Position numbers and translations under genes: made by a program | Origin: DASQDT01 sp036380435 | Lineage (GTDB): Bacteria; Acidobacteriota; Blastocatellia; Pyrinomonadales; Pyrinomonadaceae | Assembly (NCBI GenBank): GCA_036380435.1 | Contig: DASVES010000086.1 | Coordinates: forward strand, 1-14,794 | DNA length: 14,794 bases | Direction of reading: 5' to 3' | The notes under the pieces: model-generated | Told to the model about the DNA's origin: nothing | Database searches by the model: none | The model's input: the letters and a program-made list of their open reading frames with translations, nothing else | In this document: piece by piece, positions 7,538 to 14,497 of the stretch | How the letters are laid out: every line of letters begins with the position of its first letter | How positions within the stretch are numbered: the first letter of the stretch is position 1

Positions 7538-7546
7538 GTTTTACCA
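7538..7546 (-). promoter_or_regulatory. Candidate extended -10 for doxX
   Basis: On the minus strand this reads TGGTAAAAC, an extended -10 of the form TGnTAnnnn that matches four of six consensus -10 bases. I see no convincing -35 box upstream. It lies about 50 bases before the doxX start in a GC-rich gap, where such a run is rare. Weak evidence. Confidence 0.25.
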
Positions 7547-7616
7547 CAGCCCCGCATACGCACGCCACGCACGCCGCGCCGCACCCGCGCCTCCGCGGCC
7601 CGCTCGTTACAGAGCC

Positions 7617-7705
7617 GGGGAACACGGATGAGACGGATGGCGGACAGATCGTCACGGATTCCAATCCGTCTTTATCCGTTTCAATCCGTCCCATCCGTGT
7701 TCCCC
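7617..7705. repeat. Inverted repeat of ACGGAT words in the divergent intergenic region
   Basis: The arms 7617-7638 and 7684-7705 are 22 bp with one mismatch. A smaller perfect palindrome, ACGGATT CC AATCCGT, sits inside at 7654-7669. ACGGAT occurs three times on the left (7624, 7633, 7654) and its complement ATCCGT four times on the right (7664, 7674, 7684, 7693), spaced 9-10 bases. The divergent 382-base gap 7487-7868 otherwise holds only the candidate doxX control sites and a candidate promoter at 7789-7818; I see no gene in it. Since both neighbouring genes point away, this element cannot serve as a terminator for either. Confidence 0.85.
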
Positions 7706-7788
7706 CCACGCCGTCGCGCGCGCTCAGCGACTCGAACGAAACGCACTCTCGAAAGAGGCCGACGGTTTGGAGACGATAACGCATGCCG

Positions 7789-7818
7789 TTGACGAGAGGC
7801 CGGGCTTTAACGTAAAAG
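7789..7818 (+). promoter_or_regulatory. Candidate sigma70-like promoter for the 7869 gene
   Basis: TTGACG (7789-7794) and TAAAAG (7813-7818) are separated by 18 bases, matching five of six and four of six consensus positions. Transcription would begin near 7825, leaving a leader of about 44 bases before the ATG at 7869. The prediction rests on consensus matching only. Confidence 0.35.
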
Positions 7819-7868
7819 CATCAACATCCCCACGCGCCCGCGCCGCCGCCGGACACGGAGAAAAGCAG

Positions 7869-9080
7869 ATGACCACAATCCGACTCATCCTCCTCATCGC
7901 CGCCCTGTTCGCCGCGCCCCAACTTATGTGCGAGGCCGTCGCCGCCGCGCAGGCGCAGAAGACGCCGACGACGCGCCCCGCGCCCACCGGCCTCGCGCTG
8001 GAAGTCACCTACCTCAAGGGTCGTGCGCCCGGTTACGACGCGGTGCCCCCGACCGGCCCCGCGCCGCGCGGCACATGGTACGGCCTCTTCGGACGCCTGC
8101 CCGACTGGCGACCCGCCGAAGGCTCGCTGCCGACGCGGGCCGTCAACGTCGTCTCCCGGCTGGAGGGCGACCACGTGCGCGTCGTCGTCTCCGTGCATCA
8201 GGGCGAACGGTTCCACGAGAAGGAGGCGTTCGTCTCCACCCACCTCGTGCGCGTGAACGAAGGCGTCGAGGTCGGCGAGCTGACGCGGTTCGGCGTCGAG
8301 CCGTTCACGATCAAGGTCGTCCGGGTCGGGCCGCTGCCGACGAACCCGCCCGCGCTGGTGAGCCGCGCGCCGTCCATCGTCCTCACCGGCGCCCTGCCCG
8401 CCGCCGACACCACGCTCCCCACATACCGAGTGTCCGTGCAGAATCTCTCCGCGAAGGACGTGGTCGCGCTCGGCGTCGAGGTGCGCGTGGGCGGCGAGCA
8501 GCAGCTCAGCGCGATCCGGCAAGGCCGCGAAGGCGAGCGTCTGATGGCGGGCGGCGGCGCGTATGAGTTAGAACTGCTGGGCGTGAACGAGGCGCGGCCG
8601 ACGGCCGAGGGGTACGCGCCCGCCGCGCCGCCCGACCAGGAGGTGCGCGTCACGGCCGCCGTCTTCGCCGACGGCTCCTTCGAGGGCGACGCCCGCACCG
8701 CCGCCAGATTCCGCGCCTTCGTCTACGGGCGGCGGGCGCAGTTGGCCCGCCTCGTCCCGCTGTTGCGGGAGGCGCTTGCCGGGGCGAACAACGTGGACGG
8801 CGCGGCGGCCGCGAAGAGGTTTCACGAGCGCGTCTCGGCGCTCGACGACAGGGCCGAGGAGTCGGACGTGAAGGCGCTGTGGAAAGAGTTCCCGACCCTC
8901 GACCGGGGCACGGACCTGAAGCAGACGATTGAAATCACGATGAACGGCGTCAAGCGCGAGGTGCTCAGAGAGGTGGAAAAATTCGCCCTGTCCGAGATAG
9001 AGCAGCCGGGCGCAGGCGACTTCCGCGCGTGGCTCGGGGCGAGCAAGGAGAGGTACGAGAGGTGGCTCGCGAGGCTCTGA
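7869..9080 (+). CDS. Secreted protein of unknown function
   Basis: I do not recognise a family. The start chosen is the ATG at 7869, preceded by GGAGA at good spacing and followed by a clear signal peptide (MTTIRLILLIAALFAAPQL, then an Ala/Gln-rich cleavage region near residues 24-29). An earlier in-frame ATG at 7767 would put about 34 charged residues ahead of the signal and is rejected. The mature part of the 403-residue product starts with a beta-rich region (about 35-240). It includes YRVSVQNLSAKDVVALGVEV, which resembles the statements of an Ig-like or fibronectin-type fold. A more charged helical C-terminal third follows (about 250-403). There are no cysteine clusters, metal-site patterns or further membrane segments. 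The next gene starts eight bases after its stop, so the two are probably one transcript. Confidence 0.72.
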   Translation: MTTIRLILLIAALFAAPQLMCEAVAAAQAQKTPTTRPAPTGLALEVTYLKGRAPGYDAVPPTGPAPRGTWYGLFGRLPDWRPAEGSLPTRAVNVVSRLEGDHVRVVVSVHQGERFHEKEAFVSTHLVRVNEGVEVGELTRFGVEPFTIKVVRVGPLPTNPPALVSRAPSIVLTGALPAADTTLPTYRVSVQNLSAKDVVALGVEVRVGGEQQLSAIRQGREGERLMAGGGAYELELLGVNEARPTAEGYAPAAPPDQEVRVTAAVFADGSFEGDARTAARFRAFVYGRRAQLARLVPLLREALAGANNVDGAAAAKRFHERVSALDDRAEESDVKALWKEFPTLDRGTDLKQTIEITMNGVKREVLREVEKFALSEIEQPGAGDFRAWLGASKERYERWLARL

Positions 9081-9088
9081 AGATTCAC

Positions 9089-9637
9089 ATGTCGCGAAAC
9101 GCCTTCGCGGCCGCCCTGCTCTGTGCCCTCGTGCTGTGCGCGGCGGCGGGCGCGCCGGCGCAGTCAACACTAAATGACGACGAGGCCGGGGTGCCGCGCG
9201 GCGAGCTGTCGGAGATCAGGGACAAGCGGCGCGCGCTGCTCATCGTCAACCGTAGTTATTCGGTAGACACGCGCGGGCCGCTGCGCGGTGTGGTCGAAGA
9301 AGTGTTCGATAAGGAGGGGCGCGTCGCCCTGCGCCATGAGTATGCACACGACCTCGTCTCCCGAAGGCTCGAACGCTACGAGCGCGAGGGCGGGCTGAAA
9401 ATCGTCGAGACGTTGGAGGAGGCTGACTTCGTCATCGTCTACAAGGTCGTCGCGCTGCACCGCTCCTTCTCCGAAGACGAGCCTTTCGTCTACGGCGAGA
9501 TGTTCGTCTTCCTGAACCGGACGCCGGAGCGGCCGCAGCCCGTCCTGCTGTGGCGGACGAAGGGCGACCACACCACGCCGGGCGAGGCCGCCGGCGACTT
9601 CCTCAAATCACTCAAGGCCGTGCGCGGGGAGAAGTGA
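9089..9637 (+). CDS. Secreted protein of unknown function, paired with the preceding gene
   Basis: The start at 9089 gives 182 residues beginning with a signal peptide (MSRNAFAAALLCALVLCAAA) and a likely signal peptidase I site after APA at about residue 25. The cysteines in the signal lack the small residue a lipobox needs just before Cys. A longer frame beginning at 9029 would overlap the previous gene and hide the signal, so it is rejected. The mature part has an alternating alpha/beta look: KRRALLIVNRSYSVDTRG, EADFVIVYKVV, MFVFLNRTPERPQPVLLWR. This resembles small proteins of DUF4136-like or nucleotide-free alpha/beta type, but I cannot assign it. It starts eight bases after the preceding secreted protein, and the two are probably cotranscribed and may act together in the periplasm. 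Confidence 0.7.
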   Translation: MSRNAFAAALLCALVLCAAAGAPAQSTLNDDEAGVPRGELSEIRDKRRALLIVNRSYSVDTRGPLRGVVEEVFDKEGRVALRHEYAHDLVSRRLERYEREGGLKIVETLEEADFVIVYKVVALHRSFSEDEPFVYGEMFVFLNRTPERPQPVLLWRTKGDHTTPGEAAGDFLKSLKAVRGEK

Positions 9638-9676
9638 CCGCGCGCGCGCGACTCGACCGACACCAACAATAGACCC

Positions 9677-10201
9677 ATGCTTCTCCTCAAGACGCTTCTG
9701 CACGTGCTGCTCCTGCCGTGTACGCTCATCGTCTGGGCGCCGCTGCTGCTCGTGGGCGGCTGGCGCGGGGCCGTGAGCGGCGCACGCGGCGGGGCGCCGG
9801 CCGTCATCGGCGCGGCGCTCATCGTTTGTGGCCTCGCCGTGTTCGTCTGGTGCCACCGCGATTTTCTGACAAAGGGGCGCGGCACGCCGAACCCGCTCGA
9901 CCCGCCGAAATTCCTGGTCGCGCGCGGGCCTTATCGCTGGGTACGCAATCCGATGTACGTCTGCGCGATTCTCATGCTCTTCGGCGAAGCTCTCATCTTC
10001 CGCTCCCCTGCGTTTCTCCTCTACGCGCTCGTCGTCCTCCTCGGCTTCCACCTCTTCGTCATGCTCTACGAGGAGCCGACTTTGCGCCGGCTCTTCGGCG
10101 CGTCCTACGAAGACTACTGCCGCACCGTGCCGCGCTGGCTGCCGCGCCGTCCCGCTCATCACTCGAAGCCCGCACCGCCGCCCGCGGCCTCCGTGCTCTG
10201 A
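9677..10201 (+). CDS. Isoprenylcysteine carboxyl methyltransferase (ICMT/PEMT)-like membrane protein
   Basis: The 174-residue product has four hydrophobic segments at about 7-26, 41-59, 93-110 and 113-130. Between and after them is the family signature: GPYRWVRNPMY (residues 84-94), then YEEPTLRRLFG (131-141) and YEDYCRTVPRWLP (144-156). In ICMT/PEMT-type proteins the RNPMY segment and the later E/R residues bind S-adenosylmethionine at the membrane face. Bacterial members methylate unknown small or lipid substrates; protein prenylcysteine is not implied. The C-terminal tail after 156 is Pro/Ala-rich and unconserved in appearance. It begins 39 bases after the secreted protein pair, so it may belong to the same transcript. 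Confidence 0.85.
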   Translation: MLLLKTLLHVLLLPCTLIVWAPLLLVGGWRGAVSGARGGAPAVIGAALIVCGLAVFVWCHRDFLTKGRGTPNPLDPPKFLVARGPYRWVRNPMYVCAILMLFGEALIFRSPAFLLYALVVLLGFHLFVMLYEEPTLRRLFGASYEDYCRTVPRWLPRRPAHHSKPAPPPAASVL

Positions 10202-10214
10202 CGCCTCCCGGATG

Positions 10215-10223
10215 TGCTACCAT
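10215..10223 (+). promoter_or_regulatory. Candidate extended -10 for the antitoxin-like gene
   Basis: TGCTACCAT has the TGnTAnnnT form of an extended -10. It lies 14 bases after the methyltransferase stop and 26 before the antitoxin ATG, with AAGGAG (10232-10237) in between. No -35 is evident. The support is weak. Confidence 0.28.
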
Positions 10224-10249
10224 CTTCGCCGAAGGAGCGGGTGCAAACG

Positions 10250-10501
10250 ATGTCGGCCGAGTTAAAAGTTACATTACCTGACGGACTGGCGCGCGAGGCC
10301 GAGGCCAATGGCCTGCTCACGGCCGAGGCCATCGAGGAGCTGCTGCGCGCGGAGCTACAGCGCCGGCGCGTCGGCAAGTTGTTCGCGGCGGCCGAGCGGT
10401 TGGTGGAGGCGGGCGCGCCCCCGCTGACGGAGGCGGAGGTCGAAGCCGAAATCGCCGCCGCCCGGCGCGAACGGCGTGCGCCGGATGCGAGTCGTAGCTG
10501 A
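10250..10501 (+). CDS. Antitoxin-like small protein upstream of a broken PIN toxin
   Basis: The 83-residue product begins with ELKVTLPDGLAREAEANGLL, a short beta strand followed by helices. This looks like the DNA-binding front of small antitoxins paired with PIN-domain toxins. A charged helical tail follows (EAEVEAEIAAARRERR), of the kind that wraps a toxin. The start is ATG 10250, with AAGGAG 12 bases upstream; a GTG at 10241 is in frame but sits too close to that site. The gene's end overlaps by 17 bases the relic start of the toxin (ATG 10485), which is the normal arrangement for such a pair. Family identity is inferred from size, layout and partner rather than from a diagnostic motif. 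Confidence 0.62.
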   Translation: MSAELKVTLPDGLAREAEANGLLTAEAIEELLRAELQRRRVGKLFAAAERLVEAGAPPLTEAEVEAEIAAARRERRAPDASRS

Positions 10502-10692
10502 AACGAAAGCCGGAGAAGATCGTTCCCACCGTCATTGAAGACCCCGACGACGACAACGTCTTAGCCTGTGCCGTCGCGGCGGGGTGTGAGGTCATCGTCT
10601 CGGGCGACAGCCACCTGCTGCGTCTGAAACAATACGAACAACTCCGTATTCTCACGGCGGCCGAACTGCTGTCAGAAATTAAGGTGTCGTGA
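10485..10692 (+). pseudogene. Internally deleted PIN-domain toxin (VapC-like) relic
   Basis: In one frame from ATG 10485 the DNA reads MRVVAET and then leaves the PIN pattern, ending in a stop. PIN toxins typically begin MRVVxDTN. In another frame, from about 10501 to the stop at 10690-10692, it reads KIVPTVIEDPDDDNVLACAV, then IVSGDSHLLRL and ILTAAELLSEI. These match the C-terminal half of a PIN nuclease with its acidic DDDN and SGD residues. That frame has a TAG at 10495-10497 and no start codon. Compared with the usual 130-140 residues, about 60-70 middle residues are missing, with a frame change at the join near 10500-10510. The toxin cannot be made as a nuclease. The antitoxin-like gene beside it is intact. 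Confidence 0.78.
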
Positions 10693-10723
10693 TTAGTCAG
10701 ACGCCGCGCGCCCTCGTCAGCCG

Positions 10724-13700
10724 ATGACGGAACTCATCATCGTTGGACTCGTCGTGTTGTGCCTGCTGCTGCTGGGCGTGGTGTGGTACTTCGTGCTCGG
10801 CTTCCGGGTGAGGGAGACCGGGGGCGAATTAGAGCGCGTGCGCGCTGAGCTGAAGGAGGCGCGCGCGACGCTCGAAGAGTTGAGGGACGCCCGCCGGGAG
10901 ATTCGTGAGGCGGTCGAGCAGGCGCGCTCCGTCGCGCAACAGAGCGCGGCCGACGCGCAGACGACGGCCGACGCCGCGGAGGGCGCGGACTCGCTGGCGG
11001 AACTGCACGCGGCCGACGCAAACGCTGCCGCCGCCGCGCCCGAGCCGGACTCGAACGACGTGTTCTCACTCGCGTGGGCGATGGACGATTACTTCAACCG
11101 CAGCGCCTACCCGAGCGATCTGCTCGTCAACGAGCACTTCCAGCGGGGCGTGGAAATTTTGAAAGGCCCGGCTTACTCGGCCAGCGACCTGCTCTCCTAC
11201 GCGCGCGGCGGCAACGTCGTCGTCTCCTGCATGGCGCTCGAAGCTCTCTCCGAGCGCGAGAACAGCGAAGGCGTAGTCTTCCTCCTCATCGACTACATCA
11301 ACGGGCTTTCCTACTGGCCGCGCTTCTACGCCATGCGCGCTCTCGCCGAGCGCGCCGGCCCGCTCCCCATGGTCACCGTACTGCTGCTGCGCCTCAACGC
11401 GACCTGGACGGACTACATCTCGCTCAACGCCCTGCGCGACTTCCTCACGCGCCGCATGGAGATCGGCGAGGAAGCGCGCTTCGGCAATCTGCTGAGCGGC
11501 CTCGACGAGGAGCGGTCGGCCGCGCTGTCGGCCCTGATGGGCGAGCTGCGCGGCTACGTGCCCGCGGAGATGCACGAGGAGTTCGAGCGTTGGCAGCGGG
11601 AGCGCGTGGACACGGAGTTTTTGAAGTCGTTCGGGCGCGTGTGGGATGGCGTCGGCGCGGGCCGCGGCGCGGAGGACGGCGTCGTCATGCTCCCGGCGGT
11701 CGAGGAGCGTTTGACGGAGATGTTGACGGCGCTCGGCAAAGACCCGCCGCGCTCGGTGATGCTCGTGGGCGAGTCGGGCACGGGCAAGACGACCCTGACG
11801 CGCGTGCTCGCCCGGCGGCTCCAACGCGAGGGGTGGACGATATTCGAGGCGAGCGCCGCAGACCTGATCGCCGGGCAGAAGTACATCGGCGAGATCGAGG
11901 GGCGCGCGCAAACGTTCGTGCGCCAGATCGGCGGCAAGCGCGTGCTCTGGGTCGTGCCGTCGTTTCAGGAGCTGCTGTGGGCGGGCCGGCACCAGTACAG
12001 CCCGACGGGGGTGCTCGACCTCGTCATGCCGCAGATCGAGTCGGGCGCCATCAAGGTGGTCGGCGAGCTGACGAGCGTGGCCTACGAGAATTTGGTGCGC
12101 CAGCGCCCGAAGCTGCGCGCGGCCATGCAGACCGTGAGGGTCGCGCCCATGCCCGACGCCGAGACCTTCGAGCTGGGCCGGCGCTGGGCCGAGCTGCACG
12201 CGCCGGCTGAGGGCGACGACGACCACAACGCGCGCGTCTCGCCGGAGACGCTGCGCGAGGCGTTCCAACTGACGAAGCAGTATCTCAACGACAAGGCCGC
12301 GCCCGGCAACCTCATCCTCCTACTCGACTCGACGCATCGTCGTCTCGTGACCGAGCAGGGCGCGAACCGCGGACAGATTTCTTTAGACGACCTCCTCGTC
12401 ACGCTCTCGCAGTTGACGGGGCTGCCCACGCAAATCCTCGACGACCGCGCCGGTCTCGACCTCTCGGAGCTGCGCGCCTTCTTCGAGCGGCGCGTGATGG
12501 GGCAGACGGAGGCCGTCGATTGCCTCGTCGAGCGCGTGGCGATGGTCAAGGCGGGACTGACCGACCCGACGCGCCCGCAGGGCGTCTTCCTCTTCGTCGG
12601 CCCGACGGGGACGGGCAAGACCGAGATCGCCAAGACGCTCGCCGAATTTCTCTTCGGCTCGCCCGAGCGCCTGATTCGCCTCGACATGAGCGAGTTTCAG
12701 ACGTCCGAAACCCTCGACCGCATCCTCGGCGAGACCACGGACGCGGGCGACTCCACCGCCCTCGTCAACTCCATCCGCAAGCAGCCCTTCTCCGTCATCC
12801 TCCTCGACGAGTTCGAGAAGGCGCACCCGAACGTCTGGGACTTGTTCCTACAGGTCTTCGACGACGGCCGCCTCACCGACCGACGCGGCGCGACGGCCGA
12901 CTTCCGACACTGTGTCCTCATCATGACCTCGAACCTCGGCGCGACGCTCCCGACGGGCGCGAGCATTGGATTCTCACACGAGCAGGCGCAGTTCACCTCC
13001 GGCGCGGTCGAGCGCGCCGTGGGCCGCTCCTTCCGTCGCGAGTTTATCAACCGCATCGACCGCGTCGTCGTCTTCCGCCCGCTCTCGCTCTCGGCGATGC
13101 GCGACATCTTGCGGAAGGAGTTGAACGACGTGCTCGGCCGGCGCGGCTTCCGCACGCGGCAGTGGGCGGTCGAGTGGGATGAGTCGGCCATCGACTTCCT
13201 TTTGCAAAAGGGCTTCACGGCCGACCTCGGCGCGCGGCCCCTCAAGCGTTCCGTCGAGCGTTACCTGCTCTCGCCGCTCTCTCTGACCATCGTCAACCAC
13301 CAGTTCCCCGAGGGCGACCAGTTCCTACTCGTGCGCGCCGGCGGCGACGACTCTATCGAAGTCGAGTTCGTTGACCCCGACGCGCCCGAGTCGCCGCCCG
13401 CCGCGGCTTCCGTGATTGATGAAGAGGAAGCCGTCGAAGAGTCTGCCGAGCGGCGTCTCGAATCCATCGCGTTGGACGCGCGCGGCACGGGCGCTGAAGT
13501 GTCTCTGCTCCAGAGCAAGTACGACGAGTTGCGCGCGCAGGTAGACTCGGACGAGTGGCAGCAGCGCAAGCAGGACGCGCTGCTCCAGACCGCCCGCCCC
13601 GGCTTCTGGGATTCGCCCGAACGCTTCGGCGTGTTAGGTCTTGCCGAGTACATGGATCGCATCGAGGCCGGTCTCGACACGGCCGGCTCGCTCTTGGCGC

Positions 13701-14350
13701 GTCTGACGGGCGGACGCCACCGCGCGGATGAGCGGCGCGCATATCTACCCGACCTCGTCGAGCGCGTCGCGCAGCAGCTCTATCTTGTGGACGCGGCCTG
13801 CTGCGGGATGGGCGCGGGCGCGGCGCGCGACGCCTTCCTGCTCGTCGCGGCCGTGCGCGAGACGGGCGCGGATGCGCCGGCCGCCGACCGCTTCGCACGC
13901 CGTGTCGCGCGGATGTACCGGCGCTGGGCCGAGCGTCGGCGGATGCGTTTCGAGGTGCTTGAAGAGTCGGGCGGCGAGGGCACGGGCGGCGCGGGCGCTT
14001 ACCGCCTGTCGGCCGCCGTCTCCGGCTTTGCCGCCTACTCCATCCTTCAGGCCGAGGCGGGCCTCCACGTCCTTGAGACGCCGCAGCGGGAGCGCAGCAC
14101 GTTCAACCGCGCGAGCGCGCAGGTGAGAATCGTCGCGCAGCCAGAGGAGCCGGCCGGGCGCGCCCCCGACGCGCTCCGGCGTCAGGCCGAGGCCGCGCTC
14201 GAACAGGACGCCAGCGCACAGAGCGCCGCCAACACCATCGTCCGGCGCTATCGAGAAGAACCGTCGCCGCTCGTGCGCGACTCCGTGCGCGGCTGGCGCA
14301 CGGGCAAACTCGAACGCGTGCTCGACGGCGACTTCGACCTGTTCCGCTGA
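10724..14350 (+). CDS. Membrane-anchored ClpA/ClpC-like double AAA+ ATPase fused to a GGQ-less RF2-like release-factor domain
   Basis: The 1208-residue product has a transmembrane anchor (about 4-26), a coiled coil (30-75), an Ala-rich linker and a HEAT-like helical region (110-300). The first AAA+ domain (about 325-500) has Walker A GESGTGKT (349-356), but its Walker B place reads VLWVVPSFQEL (407-417) without the Asp-Glu pair, and the arginine-finger pair is absent. The second (about 570-870) is complete: GPTGTGKT (626-633), ILLDEFEKAHP with Asp695/Glu696, SNLGA with Asn737, FINRID with Arg777 and GARPLKR with Arg838. An IGF triplet (748-750) sits where ClpC and ClpA carry their ClpP-docking loop. 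There is no ClpB-type middle coiled coil. After an acidic linker, residues about 920-1208 follow RF2: FWDSPER (961), RMYRRWAERRRMRFEVLEES (1063-1082), AEAGLH (1110-1115) and RGWRTGKLERVLDGDFDLF near the end. GGQ is missing. I know no named system with this architecture. Confidence 0.88.
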   Translation: MTELIIVGLVVLCLLLLGVVWYFVLGFRVRETGGELERVRAELKEARATLEELRDARREIREAVEQARSVAQQSAADAQTTADAAEGADSLAELHAADANAAAAAPEPDSNDVFSLAWAMDDYFNRSAYPSDLLVNEHFQRGVEILKGPAYSASDLLSYARGGNVVVSCMALEALSERENSEGVVFLLIDYINGLSYWPRFYAMRALAERAGPLPMVTVLLLRLNATWTDYISLNALRDFLTRRMEIGEEARFGNLLSGLDEERSAALSALMGELRGYVPAEMHEEFERWQRERVDTEFLKSFGRVWDGVGAGRGAEDGVVMLPAVEERLTEMLTALGKDPPRSVMLVGESGTGKTTLTRVLARRLQREGWTIFEASAADLIAGQKYIGEIEGRAQTFVRQIGGKRVLWVVPSFQELLWAGRHQYSPTGVLDLVMPQIESGAIKVVGELTSVAYENLVRQRPKLRAAMQTVRVAPMPDAETFELGRRWAELHAPAEGDDDHNARVSPETLREAFQLTKQYLNDKAAPGNLILLLDSTHRRLVTEQGANRGQISLDDLLVTLSQLTGLPTQILDDRAGLDLSELRAFFERRVMGQTEAVDCLVERVAMVKAGLTDPTRPQGVFLFVGPTGTGKTEIAKTLAEFLFGSPERLIRLDMSEFQTSETLDRILGETTDAGDSTALVNSIRKQPFSVILLDEFEKAHPNVWDLFLQVFDDGRLTDRRGATADFRHCVLIMTSNLGATLPTGASIGFSHEQAQFTSGAVERAVGRSFRREFINRIDRVVVFRPLSLSAMRDILRKELNDVLGRRGFRTRQWAVEWDESAIDFLLQKGFTADLGARPLKRSVERYLLSPLSLTIVNHQFPEGDQFLLVRAGGDDSIEVEFVDPDAPESPPAAASVIDEEEAVEESAERRLESIALDARGTGAEVSLLQSKYDELRAQVDSDEWQQRKQDALLQTARPGFWDSPERFGVLGLAEYMDRIEAGLDTAGSLLARLTGGRHRADERRAYLPDLVERVAQQLYLVDAACCGMGAGAARDAFLLVAAVRETGADAPAADRFARRVARMYRRWAERRRMRFEVLEESGGEGTGGAGAYRLSAAVSGFAAYSILQAEAGLHVLETPQRERSTFNRASAQVRIVAQPEEPAGRAPDALRRQAEAALEQDASAQSAANTIVRRYREEPSPLVRDSVRGWRTGKLERVLDGDFDLFR

Positions 14351-14497
14351 AGACAACCAGACGCTCGTCGTCGTCGTTCGCTTTTATCTGCGCGCGGAAT
14401 GTAAGATCACCCGCGCCGGCGTCTTGAAGTACGTGAGTGGAGCGCCGTCGGGACGGTCTTTGCCTTTTGAGCCAGAAGTGCGCGCGGAGTTTCCGGG
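14351..14497. other. Intergenic gap without a recognisable gene
   Basis: These 147 bases separate the AAA+/release-factor gene from the last membrane protein. They contain a short GTC run near 14365 and a locally AT-richer stretch near 14385, but no clear hairpin terminator, inverted-word repeat or good promoter pair. CGCGGAG just before the next ATG could serve as a weak ribosome binding site. Confidence 0.5.

Noticed and set aside
11066..12268. 400-codon open frame on the minus strand inside the AAA+ gene
   Set aside because: It is antisense to strongly recognisable AAA+ motifs, has Arg/His/Ala-rich composition without any domain, and such frames are expected opposite GC-rich genes.
13479..14350. 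A working peptide chain release factor (prfB) fused by accident to the AAA+ gene
   Set aside because: GGQ and SPF are absent and the join is in frame with no internal stop or start signal, so it is not a functional prfB nor an evident assembly join.
10724..14350. ClpB disaggregase
   Set aside because: There is no long middle coiled coil between the first and second AAA+ domains, and an IGF loop typical of ClpP partners is present.
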